From Clostridia bacterium (lineage in GTDB: Bacteria > Bacillota > Clostridia > Oscillospirales > Acutalibacteraceae), in contig JAFTWE010000018.1 in NCBI GenBank assembly GCA_017465465.1, forward strand, positions 154,645 to 218,644: a stretch of DNA of 64,000 bases, in the 5' to 3' direction. The number at the start of each line of letters is the position of its first letter. Positions within the stretch are counted from its first letter, which is position 1. Shown here piece after piece: positions 34,323 to 43,115 of the stretch. The position numbers and the translations under genes are program-made. Below the pieces are notes generated by a model. It was not told the DNA's origin. It saw only the letters and a list, made by a program, of their open reading frames with translations, and made no database searches.

Positions 34323-35867
34323 ATGGTAGTTAAAACTTTGCCTGACGGCAGTAAAGTAAACGCCTACCCTATTTCAAACTCACAGCAGATGATGTTTTTG
34401 ATGTCACTTAAATACGGTTCAGGTTATCCTGTTAACAACATCGGCTGCGGCTACTACTGGAAGGGCGAAATGGACATCGAAATTATGAAAGAGTCCATTT
34501 ATGAAGCTATTGAACGCTGTGACACAATGCGCCTTCGTTTTGCTACAGATAAGAAGCACAAGGTAGTTCAGTATGTTACCGAAAAAAGTGAATTAAAGAT
34601 TGAAGAATGGGATTATTCGGATTTAACCGTTGATGAAGCAGAGCATAAGCTCACTGAAATATCAAGAGGTAATATCCCGATGTTTAACTGTGAGCTTCAC
34701 AAAATTGCAATAATTAAATTTGCAGACGGTTATCACGGATTGTTTATGAAAATTCAGCACCTTGCAATGGATGCTTATTCAATGAAGATTTTCATAAACG
34801 ATATTATTGAGATTTATCTCAGCAAAGCCAAAGGCGAGCCTTACCCCAAGCCTATGCGCCCATATATTCCTGTGCTTGAAAAAGAGCTTGAATATCAGGA
34901 ATCTGACAAGCACGAAGCTGACAGACAGTATTGGTTCGATTCCCTGGCAAAGGCAGATGAACCGATTTTTACTGACTATATGATTGATAACCGCCTCAAA
35001 AAGCAGCAGGCTGAAAACCCGGGTCAGAGATATGCGGATATACACTCAGGTCTCCCCGATGCTGATATTTTTAAAAAGAGCATGAGCGCAGAAGACAGTG
35101 AAAAAATAATGAACCTTTGCACAGAAAAAGGTCTTTCAATTTTCTCTGTTATTTCCATGGGTGTGCGCACAGGCCTTTCCTGCTTTAACGATAATCAGGA
35201 GGATGTATCCTTCAAAATGATTATTAACCGCAGAGGTACAATAGCTGAGAAAAAATCGGGCGGATTGAGAATTAATTTCTTACCGATGAGAAGCATCATT
35301 AAGCCTGAAGAAACATTCTGCGATGCGGTAAACAAAATATCTGAAATCCAGAATGAAATGTATCTTCATTCAAGCCTTAGCTTCTTAGAAACGCTTAAGG
35401 AACGCCATAAGTCGATGCCAAAGAGTGCTAAATTTGACTCTACCTATGACAGCTTCGGACTTTCATACCAGCCTATGATGAAGGTTAAAAGCATTGATGG
35501 AGAAATGGCAAAAACAGCCCGCAGTATCTGGTATAACAACGGAGCTACAATGATTCCCCTTTATGTTACAGTTATGCACAGAACTGTTGACGGCGGTCTT
35601 GATTTTGTTTTTGAATACAGACACGAGCCGGAAGCGGAATATGATTTGAGAATTTTATTTAAGAAAATTGAGCAAACACTCATTCTCGGTGCCCAAAACC
35701 ATGACATAACTGTTGGAGAAATACTTGAAAATATTAAACTTACTGATAAAGAAAGGAACGGTGGACCATTATGCAGAAATTCGCACAGCTTGTTGAACTC
35801 CTTGAAAACTACGTGGAAGTTGACGAAATCAAGGCTGAAGACAATTTCAAGCTTGATCTCGGCATGA
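34323..35867 (+). CDS. Stand-alone condensation-domain protein
   Basis: 514 residues. The N-terminal half resembles NRPS condensation domains (SNSQQMMFLMSLKYGSG; RCDTMRLRF). The catalytic HHxxxDG is altered to QHLAMDA near residue 145: the second His and the Asp remain, the first His and Gly do not. The second half retains NRRG (about 303) and LGL-like core FGLSYQP. The last 32 codons run out of frame over the downstream carrier gene (97-base overlap) and have no family similarity, so the functional domain likely ends near LENIKL. It probably forms an amide or ester between a carrier-bound acyl group and an unknown acceptor. Confidence 0.82.
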   Translation: MVVKTLPDGSKVNAYPISNSQQMMFLMSLKYGSGYPVNNIGCGYYWKGEMDIEIMKESIYEAIERCDTMRLRFATDKKHKVVQYVTEKSELKIEEWDYSDLTVDEAEHKLTEISRGNIPMFNCELHKIAIIKFADGYHGLFMKIQHLAMDAYSMKIFINDIIEIYLSKAKGEPYPKPMRPYIPVLEKELEYQESDKHEADRQYWFDSLAKADEPIFTDYMIDNRLKKQQAENPGQRYADIHSGLPDADIFKKSMSAEDSEKIMNLCTEKGLSIFSVISMGVRTGLSCFNDNQEDVSFKMIINRRGTIAEKKSGGLRINFLPMRSIIKPEETFCDAVNKISEIQNEMYLHSSLSFLETLKERHKSMPKSAKFDSTYDSFGLSYQPMMKVKSIDGEMAKTARSIWYNNGATMIPLYVTVMHRTVDGGLDFVFEYRHEPEAEYDLRILFKKIEQTLILGAQNHDITVGEILENIKLTDKERNGGPLCRNSHSLLNSLKTTWKLTKSRLKTISSLISA

Positions 35868-35995
35868 GCTCGTTTGACACAATGTGCCTTGTGAACGACA
35901 TTATGGATACATTCGGTGTTGAGCTTAAAGCAACTGATTTTGTAAATTATAAAACCGTTGGCGAAATGGCAGAATATCTTGATTCAATCTGCTGA
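35771..35995 (+). CDS. Stand-alone acyl/peptidyl carrier protein
   Basis: 74 residues, a four-helix carrier. The phosphopantetheine site is in LDLGMSSFDT: the Ser at the DSL position is retained, but Asp becomes Ser and Leu becomes Phe. Helix II/III residues (VNDIMDTFGVELKATDF) and the ending TVGEMAEYLDSI are typical. Its start codon lies 97 bases before the stop of the condensation gene, in another frame, with GGTGG six bases upstream. It is too divergent to be the fatty-acid AcpP by look, and completes an adenylation-condensation-carrier cassette. A terminator follows. Confidence 0.9.
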   Translation: MQKFAQLVELLENYVEVDEIKAEDNFKLDLGMSSFDTMCLVNDIMDTFGVELKATDFVNYKTVGEMAEYLDSIC

Positions 35996-36008
35996 CATAA
36001 AAAAGCAA

Positions 36009-36042
36009 TCCCCTTGAGGCATATGTGATGCTTCAAGGGGAA
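36009..36042. terminator. Bidirectional terminator between the carrier gene and the hydrolase gene
   Basis: TCCCCTTGA and TCAAGGGGA pair, extended by GCAT/ATGC, followed by ATTTTATT on the plus strand and a TTGCTTTTTT run on the minus strand. Separates two convergent transcription units. Confidence 0.9.
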
Positions 36043-36047
36043 TTTTA

Positions 36048-36569
36048 TTATATTACATTTATCTGACAGCTTTTCATAGTTTGCAATGCAGCATTATGAG
36101 CATCAACTGTTACACCTGCACAACAATCGGAAACTACCGAAATTTCATTTTCGGGGAAGCTTGCCTTTAAAATAAGTGCATTGGACACAACACAAATATC
36201 GGTGCAAAGGCCGATAATTTCAAGAGAAAACTCTTCCCCTACCCTGTTTCGGATAAGTCGAGGCAAATCAACCGAGCCGAATGTGGGCTTTTCAACAGCA
36301 ACAAAATCCTTGCCTTCAAGGGCAGTTTCAACCTGACTGTCAAGCTTCCAACCGTCAGTGCCTTTTATGCAATGAGGCACAGGAAGCTTTTTGCCCTCAG
36401 AAGAATCCATATAATTTTCCGAATGAGTGTCGTAAGTCACAAAGATTAAGCCGTCAAAGTTCTTGATTTTCTTGACAACATTCGGAACAATTGCAACGGC
36501 TTCGGCTGAGCCGAGAGCACCGTCAACAAAATCCTTTTGCATATCTACAACAACTAAAATTTTGTTCAT
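36048..36569 (-). CDS. Isochorismatase/nicotinamidase-family cysteine hydrolase
   Basis: 173 residues. Catalytic triad positions are visible: Asp in VVVDMQKDFV (about 9), Lys in VEKPTFGS (about 93) and Cys in GLCTDICVVSNAL (about 128). The Asp-His metal-site segment YDTHSENY is present (about 48). The size and PHCIKGTDGW motif fit nicotinamidase (PncA) or a related amidase; nicotinamide recycling to nicotinate is plausible but not certain. ATG 36569 is chosen over 36602 because CAGGAG lies about ten bases upstream. Confidence 0.85.
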   Translation of the reverse strand: MNKILVVVDMQKDFVDGALGSAEAVAIVPNVVKKIKNFDGLIFVTYDTHSENYMDSSEGKKLPVPHCIKGTDGWKLDSQVETALEGKDFVAVEKPTFGSVDLPRLIRNRVGEEFSLEIIGLCTDICVVSNALILKASFPENEISVVSDCCAGVTVDAHNAALQTMKSCQINVI

Positions 36570-36594
36570 AAAAAACTCTCCTGATAAAAAGACA

Positions 36595-37236
36595 CTAATC
36601 ACTATATGAATTAGTTAATATATATTTACCTTCTGTTCGTGTTTCAGGCAGTTCTTCTGCTACATTGTTTTGTTCATCAAAAACGATATAACAATGCTTA
36701 ATTCCAAACAGTCCATCTTTAACACCTAAAATAATACTATCACCTACGGATAACTTATCGCAAGAGTGAGTTGGAACATCAATACTGTATTCTTTCCCGA
36801 AAACCGCGAAGTCTAATTGAGTATTTCTGTTATATCCAAAATACCAAAGAATTGATTCGCCTCTTTCTTTGCCTAATTCCGTAATATCGTTCACCTTGGT
36901 TGTTACAATTTGCTCATTTGAAGTATCATAAAATTGATTTACACTCTTTGTACCAATAAACAATGATATCCACAGTAAAACAGCAATTACCAATAATTCA
37001 ATTTGTCTGTTCACCTTATCATTTTTGTTACTGCAAACTGAAACAACAATCAATGATATTATAGCAAGCAACAAGCCAACAGAAACTAAGGAATCTAATT
37101 CAAAATGCCAAGGCATATATTTTAAAGCAGACACACACAGTGAACCAACGAGCAGAGCAAAAGTTAACCATTTCTTTTGCTTATGTAAAAAGAATATTGA
37201 TAAAATTATCAAAGCAATCGCAATGATGAAATTCAT
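36595..37236 (-). CDS. Uncharacterised membrane protein
   Basis: 213 residues. Three or four hydrophobic helices lie in the first 100 residues (MNFIIAIALIILSIFFL; LTFALLVGSLCVSAL; VGLLLAIISLIVVSV; IELLVIAVLLWISLFIG), then an extracytoplasmic soluble domain of about 110 residues. No family recognised. The 3' end lies within 30 bases of the isochorismatase-like start. AAGGAAGTG precedes the ATG. Base composition is AT-rich relative to its neighbours. Confidence 0.65.
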   Translation of the reverse strand: MNFIIAIALIILSIFFLHKQKKWLTFALLVGSLCVSALKYMPWHFELDSLVSVGLLLAIISLIVVSVCSNKNDKVNRQIELLVIAVLLWISLFIGTKSVNQFYDTSNEQIVTTKVNDITELGKERGESILWYFGYNRNTQLDFAVFGKEYSIDVPTHSCDKLSVGDSIILGVKDGLFGIKHCYIVFDEQNNVAEELPETRTEGKYILTNSYSD

Positions 37237-37269
37237 AGTTTCACTTCCTTTTCACTCTGCGAGGTTTAT

Positions 37270-38223
37270 TTAGTCAGCTAACAAATCATTCTTCTTAATG
37301 AAATCGATTGTTTCATCAACTGTGGTAAAAGCAAGAGCAACTGTTGTATCAGCCGCGCCGTAATAAATTGCAATTTTTCCGCTTTCGCTATCGGCAAGGG
37401 CGGCACACGGAAACACTACATTAGGCACATCACCCACACATTCATATAATTCGTGAGGAGCAAGGAGGAAGCAGTCTGCTCTGTGAAGCACTTTCCACGG
37501 CTCGTCTTTATCAAGAATTGCCGCACCCATGGCGTAAGTAAAGCCGTTACAGCTTGTAAGCACTCCGTGATAGAACATAAGCCAACCTTCGTCAGTTTCA
37601 ATAGGAGTAGGGCCTGCACCTACCTTTGTCATTTCCCAGTTCTTTTCGGGTTTCATAACAAATCTGTGTTTGCCCCAGTAGGTTAAATCCTTGCTGTGGC
37701 TTAAGAAAATGTCACCGTAAGGAGTGTGGCCTCTGTCACAAGGTCTGATAAGAAGAAGGAATTCATCATTTACCTTTTTCGGAAAGAGAACACCGTTTCT
37801 TGCAACAGGATAACAAGCATCCTCAAGCTGAGTCCACTCTTCAAAATCTGTAGTATAAGCAATACCGATGGTTGTTCCGTGAGGGGTAAGATTTACCCAG
37901 GAAAGATAATATTTTCCGTCAATTTCACAAAGTCTCGGGTCATAGCCTCTGAAAATAACTTTTTCACAAAGCTCCCAATGAATGGCGTCCTTACTGTAGC
38001 CAACAACAAGGGTATGGTCGCGGCTCATAACATCCACTCTGAAAACACCTGCAAAGCCGTCACCGTAAGGCACAACAGCAGAGTTAAAGATACTGTTTGC
38101 CATATAGAGATTATCTCTTGTTATAATCGGATTTCCGTCATATCTCCACACGGGGTATCTGTAGCCCTCGGGCTTATCCTGCCAAGGGATGTTAGGGATT
38201 TTTGCACCTATAATCTTTGCCAT
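37270..38223 (-). CDS. GH130 beta-mannoside phosphorylase-like protein
   Basis: 317 residues, cytoplasmic. GH130 enzymes phosphorolyse beta-1,4-mannobiose or mannosyl-glucose to mannose-1-phosphate. Family motifs include NPIITRDNLYMANSIFNSAV, YDPRLCEIDGKYYLSWV, HSKDLTYWGKHRFVMKP and AGPTPIETDEGWLMFYHGV; the general acid Asp lies in the YDPR region. It starts ten bases after the GH36 stop, with AAGGAGAA upstream, so both form an operon. This pairing fits galactomannan: GH36 removes galactose branches, GH130 phosphorolyses mannosides. Confidence 0.93.
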   Translation of the reverse strand: MAKIIGAKIPNIPWQDKPEGYRYPVWRYDGNPIITRDNLYMANSIFNSAVVPYGDGFAGVFRVDVMSRDHTLVVGYSKDAIHWELCEKVIFRGYDPRLCEIDGKYYLSWVNLTPHGTTIGIAYTTDFEEWTQLEDACYPVARNGVLFPKKVNDEFLLLIRPCDRGHTPYGDIFLSHSKDLTYWGKHRFVMKPEKNWEMTKVGAGPTPIETDEGWLMFYHGVLTSCNGFTYAMGAAILDKDEPWKVLHRADCFLLAPHELYECVGDVPNVVFPCAALADSESGKIAIYYGAADTTVALAFTTVDETIDFIKKNDLLAD

Positions 38224-38233
38224 AAGATTCTCC

Positions 38234-40300
38234 TTATTTTGCTTTATAAAGCATAATTACAGCCTTTGGTGTTTCGTTAATTGTGAGTTTCATTCCCTCT
38301 GACATAAGCTGAGCGCCTGTAAGCTCATATTTTGTTTCGGGCTTATCGTAATCATAAACCTCATAAACAGTTTTACTTTCAAGTCCGTTGAGAACAAGCT
38401 GATATGTATTATCATTTACATTTTCACGCTTATAGATAAGCGCCATACCCTCTTTACCGTCGGTATCAAACTGCATAGCGTGATACTTTTCAGTATCAAG
38501 ACCGCCGAATGTCAACGGATAATAATTGCCAACCATATACGGTCTTATATCATAATAAGAAAGCTGCTGAGAACAAGAAATTATGTTAGTACGGTCAGCA
38601 TATTCGTTGTAAATGTATGCACAGGTGCCGTTATAAGGATACCAGAATGAAATTCCGTATGTCTGAGCCTGTGTAGCTTCAAGAATACCGGGATTTGAAT
38701 TACCTTCTCCGTCCATACAGTTATAGTCACTTCTCCAAAGAGGAATGCTTCTTCTTGCCATTTCAATATCAAGGCGCTTGCCGCCTGAGGCACAGTTGTC
38801 GATTTTAAGACCGGGAATTTCTTCAAGCAGAGTGTCAAAGAATTTGTAAAGATTTGTAACGTAATGGTTCTCGGTTATGCCATTTCTGCCGTTTTCCCAC
38901 TGCTCATCAGCTTGCTCCCAGAATGGCAACAATTCATAGTTATGGTCGTTTCTAAGGCATTTAACACCGTTTGAACGCAAAGAATCAAGCATATAGTTTG
39001 TTATGTATTCAAGGCATTCTTCGTTGGCAAAGTTGATGTAATTGGTATATTCATCTTCTTCGTTTACAATCATCCAACCGTCATTATTTACACAACCGTT
39101 GTAAACCTCTGAGCCTTTGCAGCAACGCTCGATTTCATACCACAAAAGAAGCTCCATTCCCCTTGATTCAAGTGCTTTTGAAATATCGCCAAGCCCATCG
39201 GGGAATCTGGCAGGGTCTGCATACCAGTTACCAAGATTATTAGCCCAGTTGCCGTCAGACATCGGATACCAACCTGCATCTACCCAGGCATAATCAAGCG
39301 ACTCTGCCCAGTCCTCAGGAATGTTTTTAACATTCTCAAGCACTTGCTCCTCTGTTGTGCCTGCAACCTCAACACCGATTCCTGTTGTTGCTACCTGCTT
39401 TGTGCCCTCGGGAGAAACACAGTCAACCACATATTTTCTATATGAGTTAAAACCTTTAACAGCATTATCAGAATCATAGAAAGTAAGTGAAACAAGCGGT
39501 GAACGAACCTCTTCACAGGGAAGAAGGTAGCCTTTAAGGGTTTCCTGCTTGGCTTCAACCTTTGTTCCGCCGATAGTCTGAGCGAGTGAAGTGTACCACT
39601 GACCTGTCCAACCAACTGCCAGAACTGCGCCACAATCCTTGCCTACAAGGTTAAAATAAGGCAAGAATGATTCTGTTCTGCCTCCGTTAGCAGAGAAAAC
39701 CAAAGGAAGCAAAGCAAGCCTTGTCTTCATAGTTTCAAAGTCATCTGCTTCAGCAAATGAACCCTGAGAGCAATAAACATCTGTTTTTCTGCCTGTGGGA
39801 ATAACAGAATCCATCGCATAGAATTTGGAAATTACAGGAGATTTATCTTCACCGTTGTTTTTGATATAAACTGTCCAATCGCAGGATGCATTATCCTCAT
39901 AAATTGTTGCTTCAACAGTTGCAACAATGTCACTCTTTTTATGCTCGATTGTGATATATGTAGTCTTACCGCCGCGGTAAACTGCTCCCACTTCGCTTTC
40001 GGGGCTGAAAGAAAATTCCCATTTATCAAGATTTCTTCTGAAATCTCTGCCGCCTACCTTAAAGGTGTAAGCAGGATTTTCAGTTGAAAGAATATTTTCT
40101 TCATACCAATTACGGCAGAGTGCTTTTTCCTCTTCAGAAATGCAGTTTTCCTTTGCATCTATGGAGTCAAAAGAAAGCTCTGAAGTTGAGCTGATATCTA
40201 ATGCAGCTCTGTCCACCCATACCTTAAAGTTTGAATCAGGCACAGCAAATGATGACACGATAAACATCAATGCCTGAATAACAGCTATGATTGCACGCAT
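38234..40300 (-). CDS. Secreted GH36-type alpha-galactosidase
   Basis: 688 residues with a signal peptide (MRAIIAVIQALMFIVSSFAV). GH36 releases terminal alpha-galactose from galactomannan or raffinose sugars. The barrel shows YAWVDAGWYP (about 340), ELLLWYEIERC, LRNDHNYELL where GH36 nucleophile Asp is expected (about 458), and IDNCASGGKRLDIEMARRS (about 515) containing the general acid region. AAGGAGG lies upstream of the ATG. First gene of an operon with GH130; the GH36 product is exported while GH130 is internal, so a mannoside importer must lie elsewhere. Confidence 0.88.
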   Translation of the reverse strand: MRAIIAVIQALMFIVSSFAVPDSNFKVWVDRAALDISSTSELSFDSIDAKENCISEEEKALCRNWYEENILSTENPAYTFKVGGRDFRRNLDKWEFSFSPESEVGAVYRGGKTTYITIEHKKSDIVATVEATIYEDNASCDWTVYIKNNGEDKSPVISKFYAMDSVIPTGRKTDVYCSQGSFAEADDFETMKTRLALLPLVFSANGGRTESFLPYFNLVGKDCGAVLAVGWTGQWYTSLAQTIGGTKVEAKQETLKGYLLPCEEVRSPLVSLTFYDSDNAVKGFNSYRKYVVDCVSPEGTKQVATTGIGVEVAGTTEEQVLENVKNIPEDWAESLDYAWVDAGWYPMSDGNWANNLGNWYADPARFPDGLGDISKALESRGMELLLWYEIERCCKGSEVYNGCVNNDGWMIVNEEDEYTNYINFANEECLEYITNYMLDSLRSNGVKCLRNDHNYELLPFWEQADEQWENGRNGITENHYVTNLYKFFDTLLEEIPGLKIDNCASGGKRLDIEMARRSIPLWRSDYNCMDGEGNSNPGILEATQAQTYGISFWYPYNGTCAYIYNEYADRTNIISCSQQLSYYDIRPYMVGNYYPLTFGGLDTEKYHAMQFDTDGKEGMALIYKRENVNDNTYQLVLNGLESKTVYEVYDYDKPETKYELTGAQLMSEGMKLTINETPKAVIMLYKAK

Positions 40301-40370
40301 AAAAACGCCTCCTTAAATATTGCTTTAATTTTACCATATATATTACTGTTTTTCAAGATTACCCCAAAGA

Positions 40371-40402
40371 CAAAACAGCCTGAGCATAAAACTCAGACTG
40401 CT
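40371..40402 (-). terminator. Intrinsic terminator of cdaA-cdaR
   Basis: AGCAGTCTGAG and CTCAGGCTG pair on the minus strand (one mismatch) and are followed by TTTTGTCTTT, just past the cdaR stop. Confidence 0.72.
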
Positions 40403-40406
40403 TATT

Positions 40407-41696
40407 TTAATAAATCTTTTGTGAAGTAAAAGAAATCTCATAAGTTCCGTATATCCAGCAACCGTAAGAATCTTTGATATACAACGGAACATCAACGGTG
40501 TTAAGACCGTCTTTGATTTCAACATTTGCTAAATCAATTCTTGCCTTAAGAGTGTCAGAATTGAGTGCGCTCAGCTCTTGTTCGTTGCCGTAAACAGTTA
40601 TTCCGCTGATTTTGGAAGAAGTGAAATTAACTGAACGGTCAATAGGTGCATTTGAAATACTGATATTATTACTCAGGATATCGAAAGTACCCTCTGACTG
40701 CGCAGGCACGGTAACTCTGAGAGTAACATAGCTTGCTTCACCTGAAATCACCTTGACACCGTCAACAGCGGAAAGATTATATCTGAAGCTGTTTGTTCCC
40801 GGCTTGAGGGTTGTAAAATTGATATCGGCAACCTTTAAAGCCTCAGTTTCTGTGCCGTTTTGAAGCAAGGCAACAGTAACTGTTTTGGGAGAACAGGTGT
40901 ATTCAAGGGGATTTGTTATATAATTTGACGGAGCACCTGAAAAGCCTGCATTTATGGGAACTGTAACCTTTTTATACACAGGAATTGTAACGGTCATTGT
41001 GGGATTACTTTCACCGTCAAAGGTTATAAAGCTAAGTTCATTTCCGTTTTTGCCAACGGCGCTGAGCTTTGCATTAAATGCGGTGCTTTTTTCAATCGGG
41101 TCATCAACCGAAACAGTTGCAATAACCTTTGAAAGCTGTGAAACTTCAAGGGCAGGACCGCCGACCAAAACAGTCTTTCTGTCGGTAATATAGTTTTCGT
41201 CAGCTATATAGTCGCCTGAAGTGATTTTATCCCCTTCAACCTTTACCTCAATATTAGCCTGAGCTTCTGCATATTCATCAAAATAAACGCTGATAAAAGG
41301 CTCGGAATAATCTTCTATGGTAAAGTTGGCGCTTTCATCGGCCTTGCTGACTTTAAGCTGGAGGGAATGGGTGCCTGCAGAGGTTACAAGTGAGGTTGAA
41401 GCTGTAACCTTGAAAGCATCAGCAGTTATAGACCTGCCGCCGATAATATATTTACTGCCGCTGATAGTTATGTCAACGGTATAGTTATTTTCGCCGAACA
41501 TTTTAAGCCCGTACTGTGACGGAACGCTGTTTTCCATATCAATTTCAACAGGAACATTTTCAACAACAACTTCAGTTTCGGGAGAAAAAGCGATACAAAC
41601 CGAAGCCCAGAAAATAACCGCAATAACCAAGGAAAAGACCATAACAAACTTGTTATCCTGAAAAAGATTATGGAGGCTGAAGCTTTTCTTTTTCAT
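40407..41696 (-). CDS. cdaR: YbbR-domain regulator of diadenylate cyclase
   Basis: 429 residues. One N-terminal membrane helix (FVMVFSLVIAVIFWASVCIAF) is followed by extracytoplasmic YbbR repeats, each with alternating beta strands (EVVVENVPVEID, TVDITISGSKYII, ANIEVKVEGD, VTVPINAGFSGAP). CdaR binds and tunes the membrane diadenylate cyclase CdaA. It starts one base into the cdaA stop (TAATG), with GGAGG upstream. The glmM gene that commonly follows cdaR is not present; a GH36/GH130 operon is next instead. Confidence 0.9.
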   Translation of the reverse strand: MKKKSFSLHNLFQDNKFVMVFSLVIAVIFWASVCIAFSPETEVVVENVPVEIDMENSVPSQYGLKMFGENNYTVDITISGSKYIIGGRSITADAFKVTASTSLVTSAGTHSLQLKVSKADESANFTIEDYSEPFISVYFDEYAEAQANIEVKVEGDKITSGDYIADENYITDRKTVLVGGPALEVSQLSKVIATVSVDDPIEKSTAFNAKLSAVGKNGNELSFITFDGESNPTMTVTIPVYKKVTVPINAGFSGAPSNYITNPLEYTCSPKTVTVALLQNGTETEALKVADINFTTLKPGTNSFRYNLSAVDGVKVISGEASYVTLRVTVPAQSEGTFDILSNNISISNAPIDRSVNFTSSKISGITVYGNEQELSALNSDTLKARIDLANVEIKDGLNTVDVPLYIKDSYGCWIYGTYEISFTSQKIY

Positions 41697-42577
41697 TATT
41701 TCTCCTCCTTATTTTTGATTATATTAAATCTCTTAGGAGGCTTGGAAGCATCGGAAGAAAAGTACGAAGTAAGAAGCTCAATAAGAACACCGTCAGAAAC
41801 ATCTCTTTCAAGTACTCCCTTATGAACAACGGAAACCTGACCTGTTTCTTCTGAAACAACAACTACAACGGCATCACTTTGCTCACTAACGCCGATAGAT
41901 GCACGGTGGCGGGTGCCTAAATCTGAGCTGATATTTGTGTTTTGGGTAAGAGGAAGAATACAGCCTGCGGCACAAACCCTGCCGTCACGAACGATAACAG
42001 CACCGTCGTGCAACGGAGAATTGGGGAAGAAAATGCTGCCGATAAGCTCCTTGCTCACTGCGGCATCAAGGCCAACACCTGTGGATACAACCTCATTAAG
42101 AGCAACATCACGCTCAAGCACAATAAGAGCACCGATTTTCTTTTCACTCATATCATTGCAGGCCTTGCAGATTTCAAGCACAGCCTTTTTCTGCCTGTTT
42201 TGAGAAACCGTGTTTCTGTTGCTAAGTCCCAACATTCTTAAAATAGGAACGCGGCTTCTGCCCACACTTTCAAGAGCGTGGCGAAGCTCAGGCGCAAAGA
42301 GAATAACCAAAACAAGAATGAAGCTGCTCATAAGCATTTCAAACAGGTATGTACTTGCCTGCATACCTAAAGTTTTGATTATAAAATAAATTACAAGAAT
42401 GAGAATAACACCCTTTACAACGTGAAGGGCTCTGCTCTCTCTCATAAACTTAATAAGCTTGTATGCAATAAAGGCCACAAGCAAAATATCTATTGTATCA
42501 ATAATAAAATCGTATGAATATATCAAAGCAACAAGCTTATTCCAAATATCCAACAGATTAGTAACAAAATTGTCCAT
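41696..42577 (-). CDS. cdaA: Diadenylate cyclase
   Basis: 293 residues. Three membrane helices in the first 100 residues precede a DisA_N-type cyclase domain. Catalytic motifs are LHDGAVIV (DGA, about 190) and GTRHRASIG (RHR, about 222), both intact. It makes the second messenger c-di-AMP from two ATP, controlling osmolyte and cell-wall homeostasis. Directly upstream of and overlapping cdaR by one base. No promoter of good quality was seen in the 64-base gap to ispF. Confidence 0.95.
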   Translation of the reverse strand: MDNFVTNLLDIWNKLVALIYSYDFIIDTIDILLVAFIAYKLIKFMRESRALHVVKGVILILVIYFIIKTLGMQASTYLFEMLMSSFILVLVILFAPELRHALESVGRSRVPILRMLGLSNRNTVSQNRQKKAVLEICKACNDMSEKKIGALIVLERDVALNEVVSTGVGLDAAVSKELIGSIFFPNSPLHDGAVIVRDGRVCAAGCILPLTQNTNISSDLGTRHRASIGVSEQSDAVVVVVSEETGQVSVVHKGVLERDVSDGVLIELLTSYFSSDASKPPKRFNIIKNKEEK

Positions 42578-42641
42578 AAATGACTCCCGAATGTTTATTT
42601 AATTTATTTTAACATAATACCTTTTTCAATGCAATAAAAAA

Positions 42642-43115
42642 TTAACCCTCGTTAATCAAACAAACACTGTGAGCAGAAATCCCCTCACCTGCACCGGTAA
42701 AGCCAAGCCACTCCTCTGTGGTAGCTTTTATGTTAATGCGGCTGATATCTACATTGCAAGCATCAGCAACATTTTTGCGCATAGCTTCAATATGAGGCTT
42801 CATTTTAGGATTCTGTGCAATAATTGTGGCATCAACATTTCCAACAGTGAAGCCTTTTTCATAAAGAGCGTTAACCACTTTTTTTAATAAAACAAGGCTG
42901 TCGGCACCCTTAAACTGAGGGTCATTGTCAGGGAACATACCGCCGATATCACCCAAAGCCGCCGCACCGAGAAGTGCGTCTGAAATTGCGTGAAGCAAAA
43001 CATCGGCATCAGAATGGCCTAAAAGACCTTTTTCATAAGGAATTTCAACACCGCCGATTATAAGGCGTCGGTTTTCTGTTAATTTATGAACATCATATCC
43101 GTGACCGATTCTCAT
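42642..43115 (-). CDS. ispF: 2-C-methyl-D-erythritol 2,4-cyclodiphosphate synthase
   Basis: 157 residues, standard length. IspF forms the cyclic diphosphate of the non-mevalonate isoprenoid pathway. Metal ligands are in [11 protein letters not shown] (Asp, His) and [13 protein letters not shown] (His); [11 protein letters not shown] and [17 protein letters not shown] complete the family pattern. It overlaps the RNase M5-like gene by one base (TAATG). The usual partner ispD is not adjacent. Confidence 0.96.
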   Translation of the reverse strand: MRIGHGYDVHKLTENRRLIIGGVEIPYEKGLLGHSDADVLLHAISDALLGAAALGDIGGMFPDNDPQFKGADSLVLLKKVVNALYEKGFTVGNVDATIIAQNPKMKPHIEAMRKNVADACNVDISRINIKATTEEWLGFTGAGEGISAHSVCLINEG

